A DNA stretch of 64,000 nt from Methanogenium sp. S4BF (GCF_029633965.1 NZ_CP091277.1:1113940-1177939); one strand, 5' to 3'. Shown: positions 52,410 to 61,660, counted from the stretch's first letter. Numbers and translations: made by a program. The notes: generated from the sequence alone by a model not told the origin.

Positions 52410-52862
52410 ATGGAAGGGATAGAATTAACCATTCAGACACGGGCATTCCCCAGCCACGGACGGGCCCGTGTCCATGAATCAGTATTGCCCATGCTTGGGG
52501 TAAAAGAAGCGGAAGCCATAGAGGTAAAGAAGTTGCCCCTGATTGAGGACGAAAAACCAAAGCAGGTCACCCTCAGCATCTACGCTGACGCCATGGTTGA
52601 AGAAGGAGTGATACGGATAAGTCCGGAAGATATTGCAAAACTTGCTGCAGCAGAGGGGGACGTAGTTTATGTGCAGCGGAAGGTTCCCATAACAGAAGCT
52701 ATCAGTAAAAAGGCAGGCCAGACAGGACATGCAGTCAAAGAAGGAGTCACTCATGTGGGGGAAAGTATCGAAAAAGGTGCAAAAGGGGTTGGCGCAAAAA
52801 TAATGCCGGGGAAAGAAAAAGACGAACCTGAAACTGAACCTGAACCCAAACCAGAGGAGTGA
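52410..52862 (+). CDS. Cdc48-N-like double-psi barrel protein
   Basis: Protein of 150 residues. About 1-95 resembles the N-terminal double-psi beta-barrel of Cdc48/VAT: GRARVHESVLPMLGVKEAEA followed by an internal repeat GVIRISPEDIAKLAAAEGDV. The next segment (95-135) is helical with glycines (ISKKAGQTGHAVKEGVTHVG), and the tail is a Glu/Pro repeat. No ATPase domain is present. It begins a six-gene operon and may act as an adaptor like the Cdc48 N-domain. Homology is by pattern only. Confidence 0.65.
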   Translation: MEGIELTIQTRAFPSHGRARVHESVLPMLGVKEAEAIEVKKLPLIEDEKPKQVTLSIYADAMVEEGVIRISPEDIAKLAAAEGDVVYVQRKVPITEAISKKAGQTGHAVKEGVTHVGESIEKGAKGVGAKIMPGKEKDEPETEPEPKPEE

Positions 52863-52868
52863 GGGAAA

Positions 52869-53270
52869 ATGGCTGCAGAGTCATTTGCTCTTGAATGGTG
52901 GGCCTGGTTTCAGTCCTTCATATGGGTCATACTCCTCTTAATCGGCCTCATCATTCTCTATTACATCATCAAAGAGATACACGATTCAAAAGTGACACCC
53001 CGGCTTGCAGAGATTGAACTGGAGAAGGAAAAACTGCAGCTGATGAAACTCGATTATGCCCACAGGGGCCAGCCGTTCTTCCGGGTCACCCCGGAGAAAC
53101 TGGAAGAGATTAACACCCTTGACCAGGAGAATACCAGACTGGAAGCTGAAATCTTTGCAAAACAGAATGCGGTTGACCAGAGAATTCAGCGGCTGGAGAA
53201 TTCAGTGAAGAGCACAAAACTGGATCATCTGGTTGAGAAGATAAAAGACGAGGAGAGGAAAATCCGGTGA
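52869..53270 (+). CDS. Membrane-anchored coiled-coil protein, operon gene 2
   Basis: Protein of 133 residues. One membrane helix (about 15-35; IWVILLLIGLIILYYIIKEI) is followed by a long coiled coil (about 45-130) broken by QPFFRVTPEKLEEIN. The orientation is likely N-out, C-in. GAGGGAAA precedes the ATG, six bases after the first gene. I do not recognise a family. With the neighbours it could build a membrane-bound filament or scaffold. Confidence 0.78.
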   Translation: MAAESFALEWWAWFQSFIWVILLLIGLIILYYIIKEIHDSKVTPRLAEIELEKEKLQLMKLDYAHRGQPFFRVTPEKLEEINTLDQENTRLEAEIFAKQNAVDQRIQRLENSVKSTKLDHLVEKIKDEERKIR

Positions 53271-53276
53271 TGCATT

Positions 53277-53582
53277 ATGTATGAAACAGAAGGTTCCGGG
53301 ACACAGCAAAAGACCTCATTTACCGAATCACTGGCATCAGTACCAGGGTCTATTGACAGAAGTCTGCCATCGATGGATAAACGGCTGGGGAAATATATTG
53401 ATGCCCACATGTCACCTATCATCTCAGAATGGGGACTTGTCACACGATTCACCCTTGATAGTCTTGAGCACCGTCTTGATGCGGTCAGTGCAGACATTAC
53501 CGCACTCGAGAAGGAGAAGCTCGCACTGAAAGAGCGGGCGTCTGCCTTTGAGCAGGCCCTGAGTGAAGCGGAGGAGAAATGA
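53277..53582 (+). CDS. Small EW-motif coiled-coil protein, operon gene 3
   Basis: Soluble protein of 101 residues. Around residues 36-56 it has KYIDAHMSPIISEWGLVTRF, the first of three versions of a motif Y-[IL]-D-x-[HR]-[MF]-x-x-[IM]-[IV]-x-E-W-x-L in this operon. A coiled coil (about 58-100) follows. The start lies six bases after gene 2, and the stop overlaps gene 4 by four bases (ATGA). Function unknown. Confidence 0.75.
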   Translation: MYETEGSGTQQKTSFTESLASVPGSIDRSLPSMDKRLGKYIDAHMSPIISEWGLVTRFTLDSLEHRLDAVSADITALEKEKLALKERASAFEQALSEAEEK

Positions 53583-53806
53583 TGGCAGGGTTTGACGATT
53601 ACATGAATACCTATCTTGACCGCAGGATGAAGGATATCATTGATGAATGGAATCTGGGCACCATGCGGGATTTTGGTGATTATCAGGATCGTCTGCGTAT
53701 GGTCGAAACAGAAATACGGGAGATGGGCCGGTTTACCGCGGAAGCCGGCATGAAACTTACCGATATGGAACAGAGGCTTGAGAAAGTCAGGGAGGCGAAA
53801 CGATGA
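53579..53806 (+). CDS. Small EW-motif coiled-coil protein, operon gene 4
   Basis: Soluble protein of 75 residues. TYLDRRMKDIIDEWNLGTMR (10-29) is the second copy of the operon's shared motif. The rest (about 33-75) is a coiled coil (LRMVETEIREMGRFTAEAGM). Both ends overlap neighbours by ATGA, so translation is coupled to genes 3 and 5. It looks like a shortened relative of genes 3 and 5. Confidence 0.75.
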   Translation: MMAGFDDYMNTYLDRRMKDIIDEWNLGTMRDFGDYQDRLRMVETEIREMGRFTAEAGMKLTDMEQRLEKVREAKR

Positions 53807-54144
53807 CCATTGCTGAGATCATCCTGATTATCGTCGTTATCGCACTCATCGCATTCATTCTCTATTACTACTTCAGAGGATCATCCGGGCAGGTGTCAAT
53901 AAGCCGCCCGATGGAAAGCCGGGTGGATGAGTATCTGGACCGCCATTTTGAACATATGGTCGAAGAATGGTCCCTGATGGATAAATATCAGGTCCGGACA
54001 TTTCGTGAACATAATGACCCGGCACTCATCAAAGAAGAAAAACGCATGGATGGCCTGAAAGAGTTCAGGCATGAAATGACAGACACCCTTACCGGCCTAG
54101 AGGAGCGCCTGAATGTTCTGGAGACAGAGATCAGCGGGAAATAA
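53803..54144 (+). CDS. Membrane-anchored EW-motif protein, operon gene 5
   Basis: Protein of 113 residues with one N-terminal membrane helix (about 4-25; IILIIVVIALIAFILYYYF). EYLDRHFEHMVEEWSLMDKY (43-62) is the third copy of the shared motif. A C-terminal coiled coil (about 80-112) ends it. It seems to combine the anchor type of gene 2 with the motif of genes 3 and 4, so the three motif proteins may form one hetero-oligomer at the membrane. Confidence 0.76.
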   Translation: MTIAEIILIIVVIALIAFILYYYFRGSSGQVSISRPMESRVDEYLDRHFEHMVEEWSLMDKYQVRTFREHNDPALIKEEKRMDGLKEFRHEMTDTLTGLEERLNVLETEISGK

Positions 54145-54199
54145 CAGAAACGGTGAGCAGGGCCGGTTTTACTCACAGCTGAAAGGTGATATTCCTTCC

Positions 54200-54433
54200 A
54201 TGCGGAAACAGGGTGAGCCTCCGCAGAAGGACCCGTCTTCCTTCTCAAAGCATTACTGTGATCTCTGCAACGATGTCTTCCCTCTTACCAGGTTGCGCCA
54301 GTGCACGCTCTGCGGAAGATGGGCCTGTACGTCCTGCTGGACACAGGAATTCTACGTCTGCAAATCCTGCCACGGTGCATATAAACTTCACATTCAGCCA
54401 ACAGTGTCTTCAGATTCTCTCAAAGACGAATAA
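54200..54433 (+). CDS. Eight-cysteine zinc-finger protein, operon gene 6
   Basis: Protein of 77 residues. Eight cysteines in four pairs (CDLC, CTLC, CTSC and CKSC; core HYCDLCNDVFPLTRLRQCTL and GRWACTSCWTQEFYVCKSC) fit two zinc sites of FYVE/treble-clef style. AGGTGA lies nine bases before the ATG. It is 55 bases after gene 5 and on the same strand. It could mediate protein or lipid contacts for the coiled-coil set. Confidence 0.78.
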   Translation: MRKQGEPPQKDPSSFSKHYCDLCNDVFPLTRLRQCTLCGRWACTSCWTQEFYVCKSCHGAYKLHIQPTVSSDSLKDE

Positions 54434-54512
54434 TACAAGAAAAAAGGGGTTTCATGATGCTGCTGAATATCCCTGCGGGAAATGGCAAAATCCCCGTCAC
54501 AATTTTTGCTGG

Positions 54513-54857
54513 TTATCTCCCAAATGAGAGTGCTATAGCTTTTTCAATGTGCTTTTTTCCATCTTCGGCCTTTCCAAGCCGGGTCAGTATCTGCCCTTTG
54601 TAATACCATGCTTTCGAATGGTAGGGATCAACTTCAATTGCCCGTGTGTATAAGTCCAGTGCCTGCTCGTCGGCACCCTGCTTTTCTTTGCAGTGCCCCA
54701 TTACACAGAGCGCAGAGGAGAAGTTCGGCGAAAGGCGTACCGCCTCTTCAAGCGTTTCCATTGAACGTTCATAGTCCTCCCCGTGGTACAGTTCACACGC
54801 CTTCCGGTAGAGATACTCTGATTCTGCCTCTATCTGTATCATTTCTTTTGTCCTCAT
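54513..54857 (-). CDS. TPR-repeat protein
   Basis: Protein of 114 residues built of three tetratricopeptide repeats (SEYLYRKACELYHGEDYERS; SALCVMGHCKEKQGADEQAL; SKAWYYKGQILTRLGKAEDG). GGAGGTGA precedes the ATG at 54857 by four bases, which decides the start. It is convergent with the six-gene operon. Likely a binding adaptor; partner unknown. Confidence 0.85.
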   Translation of the reverse strand: MRTKEMIQIEAESEYLYRKACELYHGEDYERSMETLEEAVRLSPNFSSALCVMGHCKEKQGADEQALDLYTRAIEVDPYHSKAWYYKGQILTRLGKAEDGKKHIEKAIALSFGR

Positions 54858-55363
54858 CTGTTCACCTCCCCAACCAGACATACAGTATGCTGTCCGGGTG
54901 GACAATCTCCACATTTTCATCAGAGATAAAATAGAATTACGCACCTCAACTATGCATGGCACTCCAGAACCCGGCAGAATACTCCAACAGGAATCGCCTG
55001 TTGAGCCACAGCAATCGTTCAAAATCATCGGGAAGTCCGGTTTTGGGCTCCTCACTCAATACTATTAACAGGTCTGCCGTGCCGTCAGACATTTCCGGCA
55101 GGTGAAAACCGTCACATACAAAAAACCCTTCTCACGAAACAGGACAAAAGGACGGTAAAAACCGGTCTGTCACAGCAGTCTCCCGGAAACGCGTTCTCAG
55201 GAAAACAGATCAGTTCTGCTCGGCCGCGGATCATCGACAGGGGAGATGACATTATTCAGATGAAAGGACACTCCTTTCACAGAGCCTGCAGGCCCCATGG
55301 ATTTCTTCATCCGGATAAAAAAACTCCAGAAAAACCATCCGAAAAAAGAAGCAGGAATTCGTC
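54858..55363. other. Intergenic region without recognisable gene
   Basis: About 500 bases between two minus-strand genes hold no family-like frame, tRNA or repeat array that I can see. It presumably contains the promoter of the TPR gene and the end of the sensor kinase transcript. Confidence 0.4.
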
Positions 55364-57058
55364 TTATTCTGCAGCCTGTAAGGTGAACCGGATTGCAGCA
55401 CCTTCTTCAGGCTTCCCCCGTACACGGTCGTCCGCCCGGATGGTGCCCCCGTATTCTTCCACCAGGCTCCGGGCAATGAACAGTCCCAGCCCTTTCCCGC
55501 TCCGGCTCCCTCCTTTCCGGAACCGGTCAAAGATCAGGGGTTTCATATCATCAGGAATTCCCGGACCGTCATCTGCCACACAGACTCCGACAACAGGCCC
55601 TTCCTGTTCGACCGTGATGGTGATCTCCGGTTCCGGAGCCGCAAATTTGGCGCTGTTTCCCAGGAGATTCATAAAAATCTGTCCAATGAGGTCATCAGCG
55701 AGGACACATACATCCGTCCCGGAATAGTGGAAAATGACATTCCCGTATCGGAGCATCTCCGTTCGGATGACAGCATCAAGGTTAACCGCACGCAGAGCGG
55801 CGGTCCGCTCATGCAGTGTCCGGATGGTGGAAACATTCGTGATGATATCAATACTCTGATTCACGGATGAAAGGGATTTCTCAGCATATTCCCTCTCTTT
55901 CCCCTCCAGCGAATCGGAGAGGATCTCAAGATATCCCAGCGCACCGGCATTGGCATTATTGATGTCATGCGCCATAATATCGAGATAGAGATTCGTCTCA
56001 TTATTGGCCATTTCGAGCCGTCTGAGTAAAAATGCCCTCTCTACCGCAGTTGATATCTCTGAGCGGACCGTTTCCAGAAACGCCTTCGCCTCATCTGAAA
56101 CAGGGGGATTTGCCCCATTGAAAAGGAGAATGCCCCCCACAACCTCCATATCATGAACCAGCGGGAGAATTGCACCATTGATTATCTCAGGGTTCCGGAA
56201 GATGAAGTCAGCCGCTCCGGCAGTATCCTGACTGCGGGACAAAAATACGGAATTGCCGCCGGAAACAACATTTTCTATCAGAGGATTTTTGAGATCCAGA
56301 GTCCTGAACCTCTGTATGACCTCTCTATTGTCAGGATCTTTTCCGTATGTATACCTGCACTCTGCAGACTGATGGTCTTCACGAAGCGAGAATATTCCCC
56401 CCATCCGGTATCCAAGGAGATTCACCGTCTTTTCCAGCAGCGCAGAAAGAATCGCATCCGGATTGCCTGACCGATTCCCGATACTGATGATCTGATTCAG
56501 ATTATTGAGATTCTCATTTGAAATCCGCAGGTTTTCCTGTGCACGCAGAAGTTCATTGTGCTGCAGAATGGCTGCCTCATATGCAGAGAGGAGAAAGTCA
56601 AACGTCTTCATGCGGTCTGCAGGGAGATGGTAATTTTCACCGTCATGGGAAACGTCAATCGATTTCACGCCATTGTCTGCAGCCACACGCCGTTTTGGTG
56701 CAGAGAGGATACTCTTCACCCGCCCGATAAGGTATTCCTCATGGTAGGGTTTCGTGATGAAATTGTCTGCTCCTGCCTGAAGAGCACGAGCAACATCCCT
56801 GCTGTCGGAGAGGGCGGTGAGCAGGATAATCGGAATTTCGCGGAGTACAAGGTCTCTTTTCAGCGTTGCACAGAGTTCATACCCGTCCATCACCGGCATA
56901 ATAACATCACTGATTATCAGAGACGGTTTTCTTAACCGAACCAGTTCGAAGGCTCTTTTTCCGTCTTTTGATATCACTGCCTCATAGCCATGCCGCTTCA
57001 GCATATCTCTCAGGACTTCGGCCTGAGTACGGCTGTCTTCGACAATCAGGACATACAT
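55364..57058 (-). CDS. REC-GAF-histidine kinase hybrid
   Basis: Protein of 564 residues. The receiver (1-125) has LIVEDSRTQ, LIISDVIMPVMDG with the phospho-Asp, IILLTALSD and FITKPYHEEY. A helical linker and a GAF domain (about 210-355) follow. The kinase part has the H-box DIMAHDINNANAGALGYLEI (about 368-388) and an HATPase with NLLGNSAKFA, DDGPGIPDD and GKGLGLFIAR. HDINN-type H boxes are usual in methanogens. The ATG at 57058 gives the correct receiver start (MYVLIVEDS). It may respond to an upstream kinase and phosphorylate another regulator. Confidence 0.9.
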   Translation of the reverse strand: MYVLIVEDSRTQAEVLRDMLKRHGYEAVISKDGKRAFELVRLRKPSLIISDVIMPVMDGYELCATLKRDLVLREIPIILLTALSDSRDVARALQAGADNFITKPYHEEYLIGRVKSILSAPKRRVAADNGVKSIDVSHDGENYHLPADRMKTFDFLLSAYEAAILQHNELLRAQENLRISNENLNNLNQIISIGNRSGNPDAILSALLEKTVNLLGYRMGGIFSLREDHQSAECRYTYGKDPDNREVIQRFRTLDLKNPLIENVVSGGNSVFLSRSQDTAGAADFIFRNPEIINGAILPLVHDMEVVGGILLFNGANPPVSDEAKAFLETVRSEISTAVERAFLLRRLEMANNETNLYLDIMAHDINNANAGALGYLEILSDSLEGKEREYAEKSLSSVNQSIDIITNVSTIRTLHERTAALRAVNLDAVIRTEMLRYGNVIFHYSGTDVCVLADDLIGQIFMNLLGNSAKFAAPEPEITITVEQEGPVVGVCVADDGPGIPDDMKPLIFDRFRKGGSRSGKGLGLFIARSLVEEYGGTIRADDRVRGKPEEGAAIRFTLQAAE

Positions 57059-57282
57059 ATGCTCACCACGTCTATCGTGTATAAAATAAAAATCACGGAG
57101 ATGTTTAATATTCCGATGGATGTCTGTCTGAATGAGATGATGAAATACCAGGACAATCCCACCGATTTGAGGACTTCTCAGAAGAGAGCGATTCATGACC
57201 AGAAACAGCCTCTCAAAAAGATTCAGCTTAAACAGACCCGCCGCACCGGAGAAGTAAAAATAGGATGGAAATTTGGTTTCGG

Positions 57283-57891
57283 TCACCCAAAGTGATAGAC
57301 CGGAAGATCTGCCGGTGACACCCGGCCTGCCATAACAACAGCGGCAGTCTCCCGGGCCAGAACGAGGAGGTCATCACGGCCCAGAACGGCATCCGGTTCG
57401 TCCCCCACTTCACATCCGCGGACCGGATACATCTTATCAAAGCCAAGCTGCATGAACGTCGTGTTGTATTTCCGCATCATATCGTTCAGGTACTCCCGGG
57501 GCATGTTCTGTGTCACCACAAAGACCATCTTTTTTCCGGCGGGAATCCGTAAATCACACTCACCTTCCGTGTAGCCGAAGAACCCGTACCACCGGTCAAG
57601 GCACGCCTTCAGAAGCCAGGATACGTCTCGGAAATAGACCGGTGTTGCAAGAAGCACGATATCTGCTGCAGCGATGGACGCAAGCACCGGCGTGAGGTCA
57701 TCGTCAAGGATGCATGCCTCAGCCCGCCCGTCCTTGCAGGCCATACACCCGATGCATCCCGTGAACTTCATCGTCCGCAGAGAATACCGCTCCACCACTG
57801 CCCCCAGCCTCTCTGCTTCAAGGAGAAATTCCTCAGCTAAAACATCACTGTTTCCGTCCCGTGGACTTCCGAATACTGCTGCACACTTCAT
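57283..57891 (-). CDS. Iron-sulfur flavoprotein (NADPH-dependent FMN reductase family)
   Basis: Flavodoxin-fold protein of 202 residues. FMN-binding parts are FGSPRDGNSDVLAEEFL and ATPVYFRDVSW. Between them CIGCMACKDGRAEACILDDD carries four cysteines in CxxCxxC-x7-C, the compact [4Fe-4S] motif of Methanosarcina Isf-like proteins. These reduce O2, H2O2 or other acceptors using ferredoxin. The start is the ATG at 57891. Confidence 0.9.
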   Translation of the reverse strand: MKCAAVFGSPRDGNSDVLAEEFLLEAERLGAVVERYSLRTMKFTGCIGCMACKDGRAEACILDDDLTPVLASIAAADIVLLATPVYFRDVSWLLKACLDRWYGFFGYTEGECDLRIPAGKKMVFVVTQNMPREYLNDMMRKYNTTFMQLGFDKMYPVRGCEVGDEPDAVLGRDDLLVLARETAAVVMAGRVSPADLPVYHFG

Positions 57892-58035
57892 CTTTTTTCA
57901 CATCCTTTCGCTGACAGACAATACGTTCCGGGCATCACCCGATGCGAAGACAAAGGGCGCATGATATGAAAAAGGATGTGGTGCATTGCAGAAAGGATAC
58001 ACGTTTTGAAACCGGGCATTACACTGACCATTTCT

Positions 58036-58758
58036 TCACCCGGCGTATGTACAGAGCAGTTCACAGTTTCTGCAATGATGAACCGTATCTTTTGCGGGGT
58101 CACCGGGAGTCCGGAGCGAAACGGATGCCTTGTCTGCATTCATCCGGGAGAGGCACCGGTCACGGCTGTAATGTCCGCCGGAAAATGCCTGCTGCGGACA
58201 GTGCATCCGGCACGGACGGGCGCATTCACTGCATGGAGTCAGACATTCACGAACCCGTGCCGCCTCCACATCAAGGTCTGCCCATAATGCCCGAAACCGT
58301 ATCCGCGGGCCGAAATTGGGCACAATGACCAGATTGTTCATCCCGAACACACCCAGACCGGCAAGAACTGCCGCATCTTTCAGGTAAACGCCACCGTCAG
58401 AGACGGCATATGGTATGTCATGCGCCTCGCGCCCATAGGCCTCACGAATCCACCGGGAGAGTGCAGTCGTGATCCCATACAGTATGCGGTCTCCGGGTGT
58501 GCTTCTGCCCTCCTCCCACCAGTCCATCTCCGGGTGCTCCGGGTCATGATACAGCCCAAGCACGATGACTGAGCCGGAATCACGGGCAAGCCCCTGCGGG
58601 CCGGCACGCTGTGCAGAGGGGCAGTCTGTGAGCATCTGCACCGGAACAAATCCTGCGACGCTCGCACCGAGAAGAATGGCTCCCTCAATAGCGGCGTCCA
58701 TGATCTGACGGTCCGAGTCTCCCTTCCGTATATCCTCCGGAACCTTTCGTTTCATCAT
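58036..58758 (-). CDS. QueG-like [4Fe-4S] protein
   Basis: Protein of about 240 residues resembling the epoxyqueuosine reductase (QueG) group. The N-terminal two-thirds resembles the cobalamin/flavin-like fold (SVIVLGLYHDPEHPE, AAVLAGLGVFGMNNLVIVPN, GPRIRFRALWADLD). The ferredoxin part is C-SE-C-ARP-C-RMH-C-P, with one residue more between the second and third Cys than usual, and a second Cys set lies in HHCRNCELLC. Real QueG is rare in archaea, so another corrinoid or redox role is possible. Confidence 0.75.
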   Translation of the reverse strand: MMKRKVPEDIRKGDSDRQIMDAAIEGAILLGASVAGFVPVQMLTDCPSAQRAGPQGLARDSGSVIVLGLYHDPEHPEMDWWEEGRSTPGDRILYGITTALSRWIREAYGREAHDIPYAVSDGGVYLKDAAVLAGLGVFGMNNLVIVPNFGPRIRFRALWADLDVEAARVRECLTPCSECARPCRMHCPQQAFSGGHYSRDRCLSRMNADKASVSLRTPGDPAKDTVHHCRNCELLCTYAG

Positions 58759-59011
58759 ATCCCCGGCATTCCATAGGCACGTTCGGTGAATATATATGTG
58801 TGCCCGGAAATGAAACAGCACATCCCAATACATCACCGGGAAATTTTTCCGAGAAATACGAAAAAATGATGCCGTGCGGATGGCGATGGCTGAATGAATA
58901 TCAGGTGCATATGCATCCCTGAGGAACGCCGGTGAGAGATAAACAATTATATTCGGACACCCCGGAATCCCGCAGAAACGACAAGGGAAAAAATAACAGA
59001 CTCAGGAAATC

Positions 59012-59233
59012 CTAATCCGACCCACCGGAGTCTTCAAAGAATTTCATACCCGCCGGTGCATGTTTCCCCACTTCCTTGTAAAAGTATTTCACATACACCG
59101 GGTCTGAATCCTCAATCGACTGCTGAACAGTGCGAACCAGCCAGGTTGGCAGAATATCTTTCTTATCCAGTGAGTTCATAATCACAACAACTGCTTCATC
59201 CACATCGGTATTATTTTTCCATCGGTATCCCAT
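59012..59233 (-). CDS. Small conserved-looking protein of unknown function
   Basis: Protein of 73 residues with a normal codon pattern and an ATG start. It is predicted to be helical and acidic (VDEAVVVIMNSLDKKDILPT; RTVQQSIEDSDPVYVKYFYK). No known family is recognised. A short stand-alone gene with AT-rich flanks (TATATATACATAA around 59276) supports expression. Confidence 0.6.
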   Translation of the reverse strand: MGYRWKNNTDVDEAVVVIMNSLDKKDILPTWLVRTVQQSIEDSDPVYVKYFYKEVGKHAPAGMKFFEDSGGSD

Positions 59234-59320
59234 GACACATCACCTGCTGTCCTGAGGGGGTATAATGTGAAAGCTATATATATACATAACGCAGGCCCGG
59301 GTGAACCGCTCTGCTGATGA

Positions 59321-59887
59321 TTATTCCCCTGCATGGCACGCATCCTCCCAGAGAGACTTCCGGTAGATCAGGTTGAGCGCCAGAGCAAGCCGTTCACAGA
59401 GGCTTTCAGACCATACCCTGCCAGTGCATGACCGGTGTTCTTCACCATGCCTGAATCGTCCGGGACAGTGGTTCCCCCCTGCCGTCTCTGCCTGAAGAGC
59501 CGGGTCTGCTTCAATCGCTGAAAAACAGTCAGCGATCACCTGTGGTGCCGGCCAGCCACCCGCCCCCGGTTTCATGGAATAGAGGCCCGTCCTCCCGACC
59601 ACACGAATTTCTTTGAGCCCGAAGAGGGATGCCTCTTCCAGATCGCTTCGGGTAAAGGAACGGTCTGAAGGGTGGTTATGGGTCAGAATACACCCTCTGA
59701 TCTGCTGAGTCATCTCTTCAGGGATAACGGTAAAAAACCCTCTTCCGGTGTCAACGGCACGCAATGTCAGTACCAAAGCCCCTTCTGCAGAGAAAATCCC
59801 CGTCATCTCAGCATCAGTCAGGCACCGGATGGTGCGTTCAAACCGGAGAATAGCCGGGTGAACCGTAACAACAGGATCAGTATTCAT
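59321..59887 (-). CDS. JAB/RadC-like metalloprotease-fold protein
   Basis: Protein of 188 residues. The JAMM-type metal motif is THNHPSDRSFTRSDLEE (about 90-106): His-x-His and a distal Asp, with one residue less than in RadC between them and Thr in place of the usual Ser. It is followed by KEIRVVGRTGLYSM, the usual strand after the motif. The N-terminal HhH part of RadC is missing. Start at 59887 (ATG) is preferred to a GTG at 59959. Function may be isopeptidase or unknown. Confidence 0.72.
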   Translation of the reverse strand: MNTDPVVTVHPAILRFERTIRCLTDAEMTGIFSAEGALVLTLRAVDTGRGFFTVIPEEMTQQIRGCILTHNHPSDRSFTRSDLEEASLFGLKEIRVVGRTGLYSMKPGAGGWPAPQVIADCFSAIEADPALQAETAGGNHCPGRFRHGEEHRSCTGRVWSESLCERLALALNLIYRKSLWEDACHAGE

Positions 59888-60455
59888 GCTTTCCGCGTTC
59901 TGCGCACCATCCCTTCCCCGCCGGAATACCGGAACCACGGTTGAGCGGTATCTATCCACATCCGGACCATGGTTTGATTCAGGCGAATACTATCTCTTCT
60001 GCTTATGCTATTCAATGGTTCTGCCGGAATCACGGATAGCTCACAACCAGACAGGACAGGGAGATACACAGAAGGCTCATCTGTACATCAACTCCATTGC
60101 GGAAAGATGTCCTGTCAGGATACGAAATGCAGGCAGTTCAGATTACCTGCAAGAGTCCTTATTCCCCGTCATTCTGCCCGAAGATCCCGTCCGGAATGAT
60201 CCGGGGTCCAAAAACAGCATTTCTACCGGTTAAAAGGGAGATGTGGCACCTGCAAGGAATAATGCTCCCCCTTTTTTGGATAAGCGGTGATCCCCACAAA
60301 TGTTTCCGGAACACCGGCCTCCGGTGATCTCTTCAGGGTCTCGGAAAAACCCGCAATTTTGAGCAGAGGGGAGAAGATACCGATTCAGAAATCTCATCCG
60401 TCCCGGGTGAACCCGGCATCTCACGCATCCGGGGATGAACATAGGGAACCTGCCC
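59888..60455. other. Intergenic region without recognisable gene
   Basis: About 570 bases hold several short frames, none with motif or ribosome binding site. Because the REC-PAS gene upstream (on the minus strand) ends abruptly after its PAS domain, decayed kinase sequence could lie here, but I could not recognise kinase motifs in any frame. Confidence 0.35.
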
Positions 60456-61349
60456 TTAGAGGTCACAGGAGATGATGTCAAACGGATATCTCTCTGCAAG
60501 CGAGCGAGAGTGTTCCTTACTATACCGCAGGGACTCATCTGCACGTTTTCGCCAGGTAATATCCCGGGATATACCGAGTATGGCAAGCGGCTTTCCATAT
60601 CCATCCCGCAGGCACCGGACGGAGTTTTCCACCCAGATGGTAGATCCATCCTTACAATACTCCTCTGTCTCAAAGAAAACAGTGCGGTCCGGATCAGCAG
60701 TCCCGGTTGCTTCACGTGCCAGTTCTTCCTGGAACCGTTTCATGACCAGTTCACAGGATGCCGGTGTCATCTTCTCTTCAAGGGTCTGGGCCAGATCCTC
60801 TTCAACCGTGAAACCACGCATTTTTTTACACGACGGGCTGACATACGTCAGGTTAAATTCCATATCAAACATCCAGATATTATCTGCGACATTATCTGCA
60901 ATGAACCGGTACCGCTCCTCACTGTGCCGCAATGCCTCCTCTCCTCTCCGGCGGGAGACGGCATACCGGATTTTATTTGTGAGTTCGGCAAACTGCGCCC
61001 GGGGGACACCCCCTTTCTGGATGTAGAAATCAGCCCCGTAATTGAGCGCTTCTATAACCACCTCCTCACGCCCACGCCCCGTGAAGATCAAAAACGGGAT
61101 ACCGTTCCCCTCAGCCCGAACATGTTTCAGGAATTCGATGCCCGTCATCTCCGGCATCTCGTAGTCAGATACGATGGCATCGAACGGTTCTTCACTAAGT
61201 TTCCGAATGGCTTCCAGGGCATTCGGTGCGATGGTCACATCAAAGTTTCCGGAACGTTCAAGGTATTGTCGGGTTAGTTCAAGAAGTGCAGGCTCATCAT
61301 CAACATATAAAAGAGAGATTCGTTGTGATTCAGTGCCTGCAGATTCCAT
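60456..61349 (-). CDS. REC-PAS protein, possibly truncated
   Basis: Protein of 297 residues. The receiver (about 10-130) has LLYVDDEPALLELTRQYLER, IVSDYEMPEMTGIEFL with phospho-Asp and FLIFTGRGREEVVIEAL; the Thr and the usual Lys (FYIQKGG) are present. A PAS domain (about 140-275) ends with LGISRDITWRKRADESL. Many methanogen relatives continue into a histidine kinase, but this one stops 25 residues later. It can be a natural REC-PAS protein or a shortened kinase. Confidence 0.85.
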   Translation of the reverse strand: MESAGTESQRISLLYVDDEPALLELTRQYLERSGNFDVTIAPNALEAIRKLSEEPFDAIVSDYEMPEMTGIEFLKHVRAEGNGIPFLIFTGRGREEVVIEALNYGADFYIQKGGVPRAQFAELTNKIRYAVSRRRGEEALRHSEERYRFIADNVADNIWMFDMEFNLTYVSPSCKKMRGFTVEEDLAQTLEEKMTPASCELVMKRFQEELAREATGTADPDRTVFFETEEYCKDGSTIWVENSVRCLRDGYGKPLAILGISRDITWRKRADESLRYSKEHSRSLAERYPFDIISCDL

Positions 61350-61660
61350 GAATTAACATTTCACAATACATATTAGATAATGTTTGGGAAATGTCACAGG
61401 GATTTACAGAAAATAAATCCAGCTCAGTTAAAAGAGAATGACCTGGTTGTTGTTTTTTTTGTCCGGCTCACATTCGTGAAGACAGGCATTCTCCGCAATA
61501 TTCAGGAGGCAAAGACGGAATTGGGGGAGTCATATGGATTACCCCCGCAGGATAGAGTTTCCGGATTGATCTGCTCCGGCATCGGCAGTATGGAGAGGAT
61601 ACCCAGACAAGTACCAATACTACCGGTCTGAAAAACATTCACCCGGAATGTGCCATGGAT
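61350..61660. other. Intergenic region without recognisable gene
   Basis: About 310 bases between two minus-strand genes. One plus-strand frame (61380-61631) has no motif or SD. I see no RNA gene or repeat. Confidence 0.4.

Noticed and set aside
59888-60455. Lost kinase domain behind the REC-PAS gene
   Set aside because: Frames on the minus strand were read for H-box and HATPase motifs; none was recognised, so decay cannot be claimed.
61380-61631. Plus-strand open frame of 83 codons
   Set aside because: No ribosome binding site, no motif and atypical composition; it lies in a promoter-containing gap.
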